Positions 10,654-18,902 of a DNA stretch of 64,000 nucleotides are shown here, piece by piece. Origin of the DNA: an uncultured Oscillospiraceae bacterium (lineage in GTDB: Bacteria; Bacillota; Clostridia; Oscillospirales; Oscillospiraceae); assembly GCA_949841355.1 (NCBI GenBank), contig CATKZP010000005.1, forward strand, positions 111,790 through 175,789, written 5' to 3'. Each line of letters begins with the position of its first letter. Position 1 is the stretch's first letter. Under the pieces are notes generated by a model that was given only the letters and a program-made list of their open reading frames with translations, made no database searches and was not told the DNA's origin. The translations under genes were made by a program, and so were the position numbers.

Positions 10654-10839
10654 TCAGTGGCAGCCGCAGTTGGTGCCGTGGTCGCCCAGCTTGAAGGAGG
10701 CGCACTCGGTCTCGCCGCAGGTGCACACGCTGTTCTGGCAGTGGCCCACCTGGATCTCGTTGAGGGTGCAGCGCTGGTCCTTGTGATAGGTGCAGCTGTT
10801 CACAGTGCACTTGATGCTGGGATTGGTCTGGTTGGTCAT
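10654..10839 (-). CDS. DUF1540 small cysteine-rich protein
   Basis: A 61-residue protein with seven cysteines in the pattern CxxxxCxxxxxxxC ... CxCxxxxC ending GTNCGCH, typical of DUF1540 proteins of Firmicutes. These are presumed metal-binding and common in spore-formers, but no function is established. ATG 10839 follows AAGGAGG by a good spacing. It stands alone between the T-box leader and an unrelated membrane-protein gene. Confidence 0.85.
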   Translation of the reverse strand: MTNQTNPSIKCTVNSCTYHKDQRCTLNEIQVGHCQNSVCTCGETECASFKLGDHGTNCGCH

Positions 10840-10907
10840 GGTCGTTACCTCCTTGTATCGGGAATATGATCGGATACAAGGGGGAGTATGCCCCGGAAGG
10901 GGAGCGG

Positions 10908-11789
10908 CTATTCAGGCTTTTTCGAAGGCGGTTCGGCGGGCGCGGAGCCTGGCTGGGGGCCCTTGGTCTGAGCGGTGGGCCTGTGCTGGAAGCGGGGGAT
11001 GAACCGCTTGGCAAAGCCGCCCTTGCCCCGTCCCTGCACGTAGAAATAGCCGATGGCGGAGAACACCACCGCGCCGATAAAGTTGACGAACAGGTCCTTC
11101 ATGGTGTCGATGATGCCCACGTCCAGATAGCCGCCCAGTCCCAGCGGCATCTGAGTGCCGTCCTCCAGCACCAGGATCACGTCCTGAATGCCCTTGACCA
11201 CCACGGCGGTGGTGCCGCCGGTGGGGTCCAGATTGACGGTGGAGATGGTGTTGATAATGGTGTCCTTCTGCATGTCAAACAGCATCCACTGGTCCATGGA
11301 GAACTCAAAGAACTCCCACAGCACGCCGATGGTCATGGAGAAGCAGAAGGCAGTGACCGCCATAAAGAAGGGGGACAGGTGAAGGGATACCTTTTCCTCC
11401 CGGTTGAGGATGTCCACCAGGGCGAAGCCGATGGCGGCGCAGAGAAAGCCGTTCATGGTGTGGAGCATGGTGTCCCAGCCGGGATAGTTGGTATAATAGG
11501 ACTGGATCTCGCCCAGAATTTCGGCGGCGTAGATGAACAGCAGAATGATGACTTCCAGCGTGTCGGGCAGGTCGATGTGCAGCCGCCGCTCGAACATGGA
11601 TGGTAGCATGAACAGCACCAGGGTGAGCACGCACAGCAGCACGTTTTCAAAGTTTCCGTTGAAGAACTGGGCCACCAGCATGAGCACCACCGACAGCCGC
11701 AGGATAAAGTAGATGGTGTATACCAGCTTTTTGTTTTCGATATGCCGCCACTCCTGGCCTTTTAGCTTTTTTTTCTGTCGCTTTGGCAT
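10908..11789 (-). CDS. Integral membrane protein, DUF2238/YjdF-like
   Basis: A 293-residue protein with a basic N-terminus (MPKRQKKKLKGQEW), about six hydrophobic spans, and conserved polar motifs WDTMLHTMNGF and GVLWEFFEFSMDQ between them, a pattern seen in the DUF2238 (YjdF-type) family of unknown function. The C-terminal tail is proline-rich and cytoplasmic by the positive-inside rule. ATG 11789 follows AAAGGAG; a longer in-frame reading to 11984 overlaps the promoter side of a divergent gene and lacks a ribosome site. Family assignment is moderate; function is unknown. Confidence 0.65.
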   Translation of the reverse strand: MPKRQKKKLKGQEWRHIENKKLVYTIYFILRLSVVLMLVAQFFNGNFENVLLCVLTLVLFMLPSMFERRLHIDLPDTLEVIILLFIYAAEILGEIQSYYTNYPGWDTMLHTMNGFLCAAIGFALVDILNREEKVSLHLSPFFMAVTAFCFSMTIGVLWEFFEFSMDQWMLFDMQKDTIINTISTVNLDPTGGTTAVVVKGIQDVILVLEDGTQMPLGLGGYLDVGIIDTMKDLFVNFIGAVVFSAIGYFYVQGRGKGGFAKRFIPRFQHRPTAQTKGPQPGSAPAEPPSKKPE

Positions 11790-11885
11790 TTTGCGCTCCT
11801 TTCCTGTGCGGCCCGCCGGTTTTATCAGCCGGATGATGTCAGGCCGGGCCCCCTGGCGCATAGTATGTACCTGGAGGTGAAAAAT

Positions 11886-12098
11886 ATGGACTTGCGGAAC
11901 AATCAGATCACGCTGGGCGAGCTGTGGGACGACCCGAAAAGCCGGGCGGTGTTCCAAAGGCGCATCCCCATGCTGGCCAAGCACCCGGTGCAGGGGGCGG
12001 CCCGGACGGTGACGCTGGAACAGCTGCGGGACTTCATCACCGGCTGGGTGCCAGGGATGATGGTCAACGGGGTGATGTCCGACCTGAAGAAGCTGTAG
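11886..12098 (+). CDS. Small conserved-looking protein, unknown
   Basis: A 70-residue soluble protein (MDLRNNQITLGELWDDPKSR...). I start at ATG 11886, five bases after GGAGGTGA; an in-frame ATG at 11865 has no ribosome site. The helical sequence with GELWDDPKSRAVF and a GWVPG turn resembles small helical domains that I cannot place in a family. It is divergent from the membrane-protein gene and ends before a palindromic terminator shared with sdaAA. Coding is supported by the ribosome site and composition; function is unknown. Confidence 0.6.
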   Translation: MDLRNNQITLGELWDDPKSRAVFQRRIPMLAKHPVQGAARTVTLEQLRDFITGWVPGMMVNGVMSDLKKL

Positions 12099-12138
12099 GT
12101 GCGTACATCCCCTGATTCAAACAAGCATACCAGAAAAT

Positions 12139-12166
12139 GGGCCCGCTGTCAATTGACAGCGGGCCC
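12139..12166. terminator. Bidirectional terminator between converging genes
   Basis: A perfect 28-base palindrome (14-base arms, GGGCCCGCTGTCAA) separates the small plus-strand gene from sdaAA. Short T-rich tails occur on both sides (ATTTTC on minus, CTTTACC on plus). Confidence 0.8.
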
Positions 12167-12178
12167 GCTTTACCAATC

Positions 12179-13024
12179 TTAACGCCCCTCAGCGATTTTC
12201 TGCCCCGTGGGGGTGGCGGCCAGACCGCCCTCGCCAGTTTCCCGGAGGGAGGGGGGCATGGCGCGGCCCACCGCCGCCATGGCGTCCATGACCTCGTCGC
12301 AGGGGATGCCGCCCTCCAGCCCGGCCAGGGCCATATCGGCGCAGGAAAGGGCGTTCACCGCGCCCATCACGTTTCGCTTCACACAGGGGACCTCGACCAG
12401 CCCGGCCACCGGGTCGCACACCAGCCCCAGCACGTTTTGCAGGGCCATGGCGCAGGCGGCGGCCATCTGCCGGCCGGAGCCGCCCCGGGCGTGGACCAGA
12501 GCGGCGGCGGCCATGCCGGAGGCGGAGCCCACCTCCGCCTGACAGCCTCCCTCCGCCCCGGAGATGGAGGCCCGGGTGGCGATGACCTGGCCGAAGCCCG
12601 CGGAGACGTACAGGCACTTCACCATGTCCTCGTCGCTGAGCCGGTCCTTGCGCTGGAGGGGGATGAGCACTGCGGGCAGCACGCCGCAGGCCCCGGCGGT
12701 GGGGGCGGCCACGATGCGGCCCATGCAGGCGTTGTGCTCTCCCAGCTTCAGGGCGGTGGAGATGACCTCCTGGAGGAAGGGGCCGCAGATGGAGCGGTCC
12801 AGGGCGGCCATCTGGGCGCCCTGCCCGCCGGAGAGGCCGCAGGGGGAGCGGCGGGTGGGGTCGTAGTCCAGAACGGACTGCTTCATGGTCTGCCACAGCA
12901 TGGTCATTTTGGCAAGACTGTCCTCCCGGGGCACATCCCGGTCCTGACAGTCGTTGTCCAGCACGGCCTCCCACAGGGGTTTGTCCGCCGCGGCGGCCAG
13001 CAGAGCTTGCACAGAGCCAAACAT
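12179..13024 (-). CDS. sdaAA: L-serine dehydratase, iron-sulfur-dependent, alpha subunit
   Basis: With SdaAB it deaminates L-serine to pyruvate and ammonia using a 4Fe-4S cluster. The 281-residue subunit shows the family regions GAPTAGACG-like (APTAGACGVLPAVL), GGCQAEVGSASGMAA and the cysteine-bearing CDPVAGLVEVPCVKRN that binds the cluster. ATG 13024 starts two bases after the sdaAB stop, so the subunits are translationally coupled and made in equal amounts. The frame stays open upstream across the end of sdaAB but that is overlap, not a longer protein. Confidence 0.96.
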   Translation of the reverse strand: MFGSVQALLAAAADKPLWEAVLDNDCQDRDVPREDSLAKMTMLWQTMKQSVLDYDPTRRSPCGLSGGQGAQMAALDRSICGPFLQEVISTALKLGEHNACMGRIVAAPTAGACGVLPAVLIPLQRKDRLSDEDMVKCLYVSAGFGQVIATRASISGAEGGCQAEVGSASGMAAAALVHARGGSGRQMAAACAMALQNVLGLVCDPVAGLVEVPCVKRNVMGAVNALSCADMALAGLEGGIPCDEVMDAMAAVGRAMPPSLRETGEGGLAATPTGQKIAEGR

Positions 13025-13026
13025 AC

Positions 13027-13692
13027 TCAGCCCTCCTCCAGATTCAGATAGATGCAGCGCACCACGCCGCCCAGCAGGTCGATGTCCTCCAAAATCTCGT
13101 CGCTCACCGGCTGGTCGCACTCAATGACGGTGACGGACAGGCCGCCCCGGCGGTCCCGGTAGAGCTGCATGGTGGCGATGTTGGCCCCCTTGCGGGCCAG
13201 ACAGGTGCTGACCTCGGACACCACGCCCGGCTCGTCCCGGCCCCGGATGACCAGGGTGGGCAGATCGCCGGAGAAGGCGGCCTCCAGGCCGTCGATGGAA
13301 TTGACCCGGATGCGCCCGCCGCCCAGAGAGGAGGCGGACACCGTCACCGTGCGTCCCCGGGAGCCGGTGAGGGTCATCAATGCGGTGTTGGGGTGGGCGT
13401 CCCGCAGGGTGACGGGGTGGACGGAGACCTCCAGCCCCGCCTCCTTAGCGAGCTGGAAGCTGAAGGGGATGCGGGGATCGTCGGGGGCCATGCCCAAAAG
13501 GCCAGCCACGATGGCCCGGTCGGTGCCGTGGCCCGCCCCGGTGGCGGCGAAGGAGCCGTGGAGGGCGATGTCCGCTCGGGCGGGCTGAAAGCCCAGCAGC
13601 TTGCGGCCGATGTACCCGATCCGGGCTGCCCCGGCGGTGTGGGACGAGGACGGGCCCACCATAACGGGACCCATGATATCGAAGATGTTCAT
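13027..13692 (-). CDS. sdaAB: L-serine dehydratase, beta subunit
   Basis: The 221-residue beta subunit begins MNIFDIMGPVMVGPSSSHTAG, the substrate-binding SDH beta domain, and ends with an ACT domain (about residues 148-221, LVIRGRDEPGVVSEVSTCLA) that usually senses the amino acid. ATG 13692 follows GAGGGGG. First gene of the sdaAB-sdaAA operon; the enzyme feeds pyruvate, which fits with pyruvate kinase and the decarboxylase genes elsewhere in the window. Confidence 0.96.
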   Translation of the reverse strand: MNIFDIMGPVMVGPSSSHTAGAARIGYIGRKLLGFQPARADIALHGSFAATGAGHGTDRAIVAGLLGMAPDDPRIPFSFQLAKEAGLEVSVHPVTLRDAHPNTALMTLTGSRGRTVTVSASSLGGGRIRVNSIDGLEAAFSGDLPTLVIRGRDEPGVVSEVSTCLARKGANIATMQLYRDRRGGLSVTVIECDQPVSDEILEDIDLLGGVVRCIYLNLEEG

Positions 13693-13773
13693 AAAATGCC
13701 CCCTCAGAAATTCTGCTTGGATAGCACGGCGGACGATCCGCCGCAGGCTGTCGTGAAGAGAAACGCGCTGCCG

Positions 13774-14283
13774 CTAACAGAGAATGCGGTAGGTCTGAAG
13801 CGTGAGGTGCTTGCCGGAGTCCGTTGTGATATCCTCACACCCGCCCTTTTCAACATGGAATTTCTCAATCAGACGGATGCTCGGAGTATTTCTCACATCG
13901 GCCTCGTAGATATAATACCGGTACTTCCCGGTTTGGTTCAGGTGGTCCAGAAGCCTGCGCAGAGCCTCGCGGCCATATCCCGCCCCGTGGGCGGAGCGTT
14001 TCAGCCAGAGGCCGACCTCGGGCGTGTCCTCCTTGAGGCCAAAGACCTCCATGCTGCCCAGAAATTCGCCGCCCTGGGTGAGGATGACCAGCTCAAGCAT
14101 CTCTCCCTGCTCCATGTCCCGCACAAAGCCTGACATCACGCGATCCGCGGCCTCAATATGGGGAAAGCTGTCCGGATATTGATATTTTGTGATCTCATCC
14201 GTGAATTCCCGGTAATAATCTGCCAAAAAAGCCTTGCTGAACGGACGTATGGCCAGCCGCTGTGTGTTCAGTACGAATTCCAC
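13774..14283 (-). CDS. GNAT family N-acetyltransferase (RimJ/RimL-like)
   Basis: A 169-residue GCN5-related acetyltransferase of the RimJ/RimL type: TQRLAIRPFSK at the N-terminus, EVGLWLKRSAHGAGYGREALRRLLDH as the acetyl-CoA-binding motif A, and NTPSIRLIEKFHVEKGG near the C-terminus. I use GTG 14283, which has GGGGAGGG seven bases upstream; the frame remains open to 14388 but lacks a site. Substrate (protein N-terminus or small molecule) is unknown. It stands alone between sdaAB and pyk. Confidence 0.8.
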   Translation of the reverse strand: MEFVLNTQRLAIRPFSKAFLADYYREFTDEITKYQYPDSFPHIEAADRVMSGFVRDMEQGEMLELVILTQGGEFLGSMEVFGLKEDTPEVGLWLKRSAHGAGYGREALRRLLDHLNQTGKYRYYIYEADVRNTPSIRLIEKFHVEKGGCEDITTDSGKHLTLQTYRILC

Positions 14284-14365
14284 GATCAACCCTCCCCGCA
14301 TCAAAATCAATGCTGTTATCCTCATCATACCACAGCCTGTGCGGAGATTCAAGGCATGTCTGGAA

Positions 14366-14402
14366 GAAAAAGCAAGGCCCAGGGACAAACCCCGGGCCTT
14401 GC
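14366..14402 (-). terminator. Terminator of pyk
   Basis: Stem GCAAGGCCC/GGGCCTTGC (14372-14402) followed on the minus strand by a run of Ts (14367-14371), starting four bases after the pyk stop. Confidence 0.9.
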
Positions 14403-14406
14403 CTGC

Positions 14407-15825
14407 TTATTTCACGATCTGCGCCTTGATGAGGTTGGTGGTGCCGCTGCTGCTCAGGGGCACGCCGGCGGTGATGACCACCGTGTCCCCGGCCTGGACC
14501 AGTCCCTCCTTTTTGGCGGTGTCTACGCACAGGGAGAACAGCCGGTCGGTGGAGTCCACATTGCCGGACAGGAAGGGGACCACCCCCCAGGAGATGGCCA
14601 GCTGCCGCCGCACCCGCTCCTCGGTGGTGAGGGCGGCCACGGCGCACCCCGGGCGGAACCGGGAGATCATCCGGGCGGTGTAGCCCGACTGGGTGGCCGC
14701 CAGAATGGCGGTGGCCCCCAGGTCCATGGCGGTGAGGCAGCTGGTGTGGCTGATGGCGTCGGAGATGTTGCTGGTGTGGTCGAACACCCCGTTGCGGAAG
14801 CGCTTCCAGTAGTCGATGCCCTCCTCGGCGGCCTCCACGATGCTCACCATGGTCTGGAGGGCCTCCACCGGGTGCTTGCCGGAGGCGGTCTCGCCGGACA
14901 GCATCACGCAGCTGGTGCCGTCGAACACGGCGTTGGCCACGTCGGACACCTCCGCCCGGGTGGGCCGGGGGTTGCGGATCATGGAGTCCAGCATCTGGGT
15001 GGCGGTGATGACCACCTTGCCCTTGTGGATGGCGGACTTAATCATCTTCTTCTGAAGCACTGGCACCTCGTAGGCGGGGATCTCCACCCCCAGGTCGCCC
15101 CGGGCCACCATCACGCCGTTGGCGGCGTTGGCGATGGCGTCCAGATTGTCCACGCCCTCCCGATTCTCGATCTTGGCGATGATGCCGATGTCCTGGCCGC
15201 CGAAGCCGTCCAGCACGGCGCGGATCTCCGCCACGTCGGAGGCGCGGCGGACGAAGGATGCGGCCACAAAGTCGAAGTCGTTCTCCACGGCGAAGCGCAG
15301 GTCCTCCTTGTCCTTGTCGGTGAGGGCGGGCAGGGCGATGGATACGCCGGGGATATTGATGCTCTTGTGGTTGGACAGCGGCCCGCCGGTGACCACCCGG
15401 CACCGGATGTCCTGGCCGTCGATCTGCTCCACCTCCAGATCCACCAGTCCGTCGTCGATGAGCACATGGCACCCGGCCTGGAGCTCCTGGTGGAGGTTGG
15501 CGTAGGTGACGGACACCTGCTGGGCGTCGCCCTCCATATCCCGGGTGGTGAGGGTGAAGGCGGCGCCGTCCTGGAGCTCCACCCGGCCGCAGGCGAAGGA
15601 GCGGATTCGGATTTCAGGGCCCTTGGTGTCCAGAATGGTGGCCACAGGGCGGCCCAGGCTGTCCCTCACCCGCTTGAACCGGGTGAGCAGGGCTCCGTGG
15701 GTCTCGTGGGTGCCGTGGGAAAAGTTGAAGCGGGCGGCGTCCATGCCGGATAAAATAAGCTGCTCCATGACCTCCTCGCTGTCGGAAGCGGGGCCGAGGG
15801 TGCAGACGATTTTGGTTTTTCTCAT
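14407..15825 (-). CDS. pyk: Pyruvate kinase
   Basis: Makes pyruvate and ATP from phosphoenolpyruvate at the end of glycolysis. The 472-residue protein is the standard form without the extra C-terminal PEP-utiliser domain found in some Firmicutes. Visible are KTKIVCTLGPAS at the N-terminus, the MVARGDLGVEIP active-site segment, MLSGETASGKHPVEAL, and the C-terminal alpha/beta domain. ATG 15825 is preceded by GGAGG at about twelve bases; an in-frame start at 15897 would sit on the promoter. Own promoter and terminator. Confidence 0.97.
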   Translation of the reverse strand: MRKTKIVCTLGPASDSEEVMEQLILSGMDAARFNFSHGTHETHGALLTRFKRVRDSLGRPVATILDTKGPEIRIRSFACGRVELQDGAAFTLTTRDMEGDAQQVSVTYANLHQELQAGCHVLIDDGLVDLEVEQIDGQDIRCRVVTGGPLSNHKSINIPGVSIALPALTDKDKEDLRFAVENDFDFVAASFVRRASDVAEIRAVLDGFGGQDIGIIAKIENREGVDNLDAIANAANGVMVARGDLGVEIPAYEVPVLQKKMIKSAIHKGKVVITATQMLDSMIRNPRPTRAEVSDVANAVFDGTSCVMLSGETASGKHPVEALQTMVSIVEAAEEGIDYWKRFRNGVFDHTSNISDAISHTSCLTAMDLGATAILAATQSGYTARMISRFRPGCAVAALTTEERVRRQLAISWGVVPFLSGNVDSTDRLFSLCVDTAKKEGLVQAGDTVVITAGVPLSSSGTTNLIKAQIVK

Positions 15826-15886
15826 GCTTGTTGTTTTCCTCCGTTTCTGAAAACGCGATATGTTGATGATTTCTGATTCCTCCCAC

Positions 15887-15914
15887 ATCATATACAAAGC
15901 GGGGGAAATGTCAA
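15887..15914 (-). promoter_or_regulatory. Promoter of pyk
   Basis: Minus-strand TTGACA (15909-15914) and TATGAT (15887-15892) with a 16-base spacer. It excludes the longer upstream start of pyk. Confidence 0.75.
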
Positions 15915-15978
15915 GGCGTTCTCCAAAACTTTGCAGAATATGCCGAACTTTTCAAGAATAGGGGGGAGAAGTTTGGGC

Positions 15979-16009
15979 AAAAAAGGACGGAGCGCGGAGC
16001 GCTCCGTCC
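15979..16009 (-). terminator. Terminator of the CNNM/CBS transporter gene
   Basis: Stem GGACGGAGCG/CGCTCCGTCC (15985-16009) followed on the minus strand by six Ts (15979-15984). Confidence 0.9.
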
Positions 16010-16014
16010 TGCGT

Positions 16015-17361
16015 TCAGCCGTCGTTTTCCTCCTGCGCGGGGGGCTCCAGCTTGGACACCAGCGCCCACTCCACCCGGCGGTCAGCGAAGCTGCGCACCT
16101 GAATGCGCAGGCCGCAGGCATCCACCTCCAGCTGGGCGCCGTCCTCCGGGATGACGGACAGCTGGGCGAACACCAATCCCCCCAGGGTGTCCGATTCCTC
16201 CTCCTCGGGGAATTCCATCTCCAGGGCCTGGGCAATCTGCTCCAGGGGGCAGGAGCCGGACGCCTTCCACACCCCCGGCTCCACCTGTTCGATGTCCTTT
16301 TCCTCCTGGGGGTCGAACTCGTCGTAGATATTGCCCACGATCTCCTCCAGCAGGTCCTCCATGGTCACCAGGCCCGAGGTGCCGCCGTACTCGTCCACCA
16401 CGATGGCCATATGTACCTTTTTGCTCTGCATGTCCCGGAAGAGCACGTCTGTGCGCACCGACTCGGGCACAAAGTAGGCCGGGCGCAGCAGCTGGGTCAG
16501 GGGCTTGGGCTGCTCCTCCTGGGCGCTGAGCAGGAAGTCCCGGGTGTTCAGGATGCCCACGATGTGGTCGGCGTCCTCCTCATAGACCGGGAAGCGGGAC
16601 CGCCCGGAGCTCAGAATGGTGCTGAGCACCTCTTCGCCGGTGTCCTGCACCCACACCATCACCATGTCGGTGCGGTGGACCATCACATCCTCGGCGGTGG
16701 TGTTGTTGAACTCAAAGATGTTCTCAATGAGCTCCTTCTCGGAGGTTTCGATGGCCCCGCGCTCCTCGCCCAGGTCCACCATCATGCGGATCTCGTCCTC
16801 GCTCACGTCCTCCTGGTCGGCCCTGGGGTCGATGTGGAGCAGGCGCAGCACGCCGTTGGTGGACTTGGACAGCAGCCAGATCACCGGCCGGAACACTGCC
16901 GCCACGGCGGACACCGCTCCGGCGGTGAACCGGGCCACGCCCTCCGTCTTTTTCATGGCGATGCGCTTGGGCACCAGTTCCCCCAGCACCAGGCTGAAAT
17001 AGGACAGCACCAGGGTGATGAGCACCACCATCAGGTTGTTGAGGGCGTGAGGGTCCAGGGCGGTGACGCCCTTTTCCTCCATCAGCCACGTTACCAGCGG
17101 GTCAGAAAAGCTGTCCGCAGCGAAGGCGGAGGACAGAAAGCCCGCCAGGGTTATGGCGATCTGGATGGCGGAGAGGAAATGGTCGGGCGCCTGGGTGAGC
17201 TTGAGCAGCCGCTGCGCCTTTTTGTCGCCCTCCTCCGCCTGGTGGCGCAGCTTGGTCTCGGACAGGGAGATAACGGCGATCTCCGCCGCGGCGAAAAAGG
17301 CGTTGATGAGAATGAGGATGACCAGCAAAAGCAGCTTTGGTAAGAACGGGTCGTCGGACAA
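16015..17361 (-). CDS. CNNM/CBS-domain ion transporter (HlyC/CorC family)
   Basis: A 448-residue membrane protein of the family historically called hemolysin C or CorC: an N-terminal CNNM transmembrane domain (residues 1-190, with LINAFFAAAEIAVISLSETKL), a CBS pair (about 210-330, VMVHRTDMVMV and VDEYGGTSGLVTMEDLLEEIVG), and a C-terminal CorC_HlyC domain. Relatives export Mg2+ or Co2+. It begins with TTG 17361 nine bases after GGGAGG; no in-frame ATG is near. The name hemolysin is misleading; an ion transporter role is inferred from relatives. Confidence 0.9.
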   Translation of the reverse strand: MSDDPFLPKLLLLVILILINAFFAAAEIAVISLSETKLRHQAEEGDKKAQRLLKLTQAPDHFLSAIQIAITLAGFLSSAFAADSFSDPLVTWLMEEKGVTALDPHALNNLMVVLITLVLSYFSLVLGELVPKRIAMKKTEGVARFTAGAVSAVAAVFRPVIWLLSKSTNGVLRLLHIDPRADQEDVSEDEIRMMVDLGEERGAIETSEKELIENIFEFNNTTAEDVMVHRTDMVMVWVQDTGEEVLSTILSSGRSRFPVYEEDADHIVGILNTRDFLLSAQEEQPKPLTQLLRPAYFVPESVRTDVLFRDMQSKKVHMAIVVDEYGGTSGLVTMEDLLEEIVGNIYDEFDPQEEKDIEQVEPGVWKASGSCPLEQIAQALEMEFPEEEESDTLGGLVFAQLSVIPEDGAQLEVDACGLRIQVRSFADRRVEWALVSKLEPPAQEENDG

Positions 17362-17440
17362 GATGGATGACCTCCCATATGATGTGCGGCCTGTTGGATT
17401 TGCCGCTCTATTCTATGCGGCGCAGACCTCAATAGACTAC

Positions 17441-17468
17441 AGTATAGCAGACTTTCGGGAAAAAGCAA
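17441..17468 (-). promoter_or_regulatory. Promoter of the CNNM/CBS transporter gene
   Basis: Minus-strand TTGCTT (17463-17468) and TATACT (17441-17446) with a 16-base spacer. The -35 box lies inside the thioredoxin terminator region. Confidence 0.6.
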
Positions 17469-17494
17469 GGCCGCCCAGCGGGCGGCCTTGAAAA
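17460..17494. terminator. Terminator of the glf-glycosyltransferase-trx operon
   Basis: Stem CAAGGCCGCCC/GGGCGGCCTTG (17466-17490) with a T run on the minus strand (17460-17464) and A/T on the other side. Ten or so bases past the thioredoxin stop. Confidence 0.88.
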
Positions 17495-17503
17495 AGACAG
17501 CGT

Positions 17504-17812
17504 TCAGTCCAGCAGCTTCAGCAGCTCCTCCTTGGGCCGGGCGCCCACCGCCTTGTTGGCGACCTGGCCGCCCTTGAATACCAGCAGAGTGGGGATGTTC
17601 ATGACCCCGAACTGCATGGCCAGCTCGGGCTGCTCGTCCACGTTCACCTTGCCCACAGTGATGTCGGACCGCTCAGCGGCGATCTCGTCCACCACGGGGG
17701 ACACCATGCGGCAGGGGCCGCACCAGGGCGCCCAGAAGTCCACCAGGACGGTCCGGTCCGACTGGAGCACCAGCGCTTCAAAATTCTCCTTGGTGATGGT
17801 CTGTACGGACAT
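17504..17812 (-). CDS. trxA: Thioredoxin
   Basis: A 102-residue thioredoxin with the redox motif WCGPC near residue 29 and the cis-proline segment MNIPTLLVF. It reduces protein disulfides in the cytosol. I use ATG 17812 (MSVQTI), nine bases after AAGGAG; an earlier in-frame ATG at 17833 overlaps the glycosyltransferase gene. It lies 17 bases after the glycosyltransferase gene and shares the terminator, so it is probably the last gene of that transcript; no thioredoxin reductase is nearby. Confidence 0.95.
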   Translation of the reverse strand: MSVQTITKENFEALVLQSDRTVLVDFWAPWCGPCRMVSPVVDEIAAERSDITVGKVNVDEQPELAMQFGVMNIPTLLVFKGGQVANKAVGARPKEELLKLLD

Positions 17813-17829
17813 GGCTTTGTTCTCCTTTG

Positions 17830-18858
17830 TCAATTGAATTTATAGATTTTCTGGGCCACCCGGTAGAGCTGCACCGACAGCCTGCGCCCCTGGTAGCCGG
17901 GGATATTGGTGCCGACGTTGGTGGCCTTATAGCGGCAGCGCCGGTAGAGGGCGGCGTTCTTCTGGCGCAGATACTCCCACAGCTCGGTGCGCAGGCCCAG
18001 GGCCTCCGGCGTATCCGAGATGACGGCGAAGATAGACGAAATGGACATCATCATGGACAGGTAATTGAGCATATACCGGCCCAGCTTGGGCTGCACGGCT
18101 TTGAGGGCAATGACGTCGTGGGCGCCGATCATGTGCTTGGTGACGCGCACCTGCTGGTCGATGCGCCCGGCCATCACCGATTCGTTGACGCTCTGGTCCG
18201 CCCGGCCGATGAAGTATCGGTACAGGTCCAGGTCCATATAGTACAGCGTCTTGACATAGGGCAGGGGCTGGTAGACGAAGATATTGTCCACGTAGAAGGT
18301 GTGCTTGGGCAGCTCCAGCCCGCAGTCCCGCAGCAGCTGGGTGCGGTAAATCACCGAGTGCATCAGCAGATACTGGGAGGTACGGAAGCGGCGGATGGAA
18401 TCCCAGGTGATGATCTGATCGGCGGGGAACACGTTTTTGTACCCCATAACCTTTTGGGTATTGTCCTCCACGTGCTCATAGACATAGTTGGCCACGAGCA
18501 TGTCCACGGGGGCGGGCATGGAGGCGAATTCCCGCAGCTTGGCCATCACCTTGCCCAGCGCGTCGGTATCCAGCCAGTCGTCGGAGTCCACCACCTTGTA
18601 ATAGAACCCCCGGGCGTTGCGGATGCCCTGGTTCACTCCCTCGCCGTGGCCGCCGTTCTCCTGGTGAATGGCCCGGATGATGCTGGGGTGCTTGGCCGCC
18701 CACTCGTCGCATTTGGCGGGGGTGTCGTCTTTGGTGGAGCCGTCGTCCACCAGAATGATCTCCGCGTCCTCCCCCGCGGCCAGCAGGGTTTCCACACAGT
18801 GGTCCATATAGGCGGCAGAATTGTAGCAGGGGACGGCGAAGGTGATTAGTTTCTCCAT
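17830..18858 (-). CDS. Family 2 glycosyltransferase
   Basis: A 342-residue GT-A fold glycosyltransferase. The N-terminal half has FAVPCYNSAAYMDHCVETLL, the nucleotide-sugar binding LVDDGSTKDDT, and the metal-binding DSDDW motif near residue 95. The C-terminal half is specific to a subgroup that adds sugars to lipid-linked or wall glycans. It lies 44 bases after glf, whose product makes UDP-galactofuranose, so it may transfer galactofuranose; that link is inferred from context only. ATG 18858 with GAGAG upstream. Confidence 0.85.
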   Translation of the reverse strand: MEKLITFAVPCYNSAAYMDHCVETLLAAGEDAEIILVDDGSTKDDTPAKCDEWAAKHPSIIRAIHQENGGHGEGVNQGIRNARGFYYKVVDSDDWLDTDALGKVMAKLREFASMPAPVDMLVANYVYEHVEDNTQKVMGYKNVFPADQIITWDSIRRFRTSQYLLMHSVIYRTQLLRDCGLELPKHTFYVDNIFVYQPLPYVKTLYYMDLDLYRYFIGRADQSVNESVMAGRIDQQVRVTKHMIGAHDVIALKAVQPKLGRYMLNYLSMMMSISSIFAVISDTPEALGLRTELWEYLRQKNAALYRRCRYKATNVGTNIPGYQGRRLSVQLYRVAQKIYKFN

Positions 18859-18902
18859 TGCGTTCTCTCCTCACACATAAGTATGCCCGGCAGGGCGGAA
18901 AT

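Noticed and set aside
16015..17361. Hemolysin
   Set aside because: The CNNM/CBS/CorC domain order indicates an ion transporter; the old family name does not show cytolysis.
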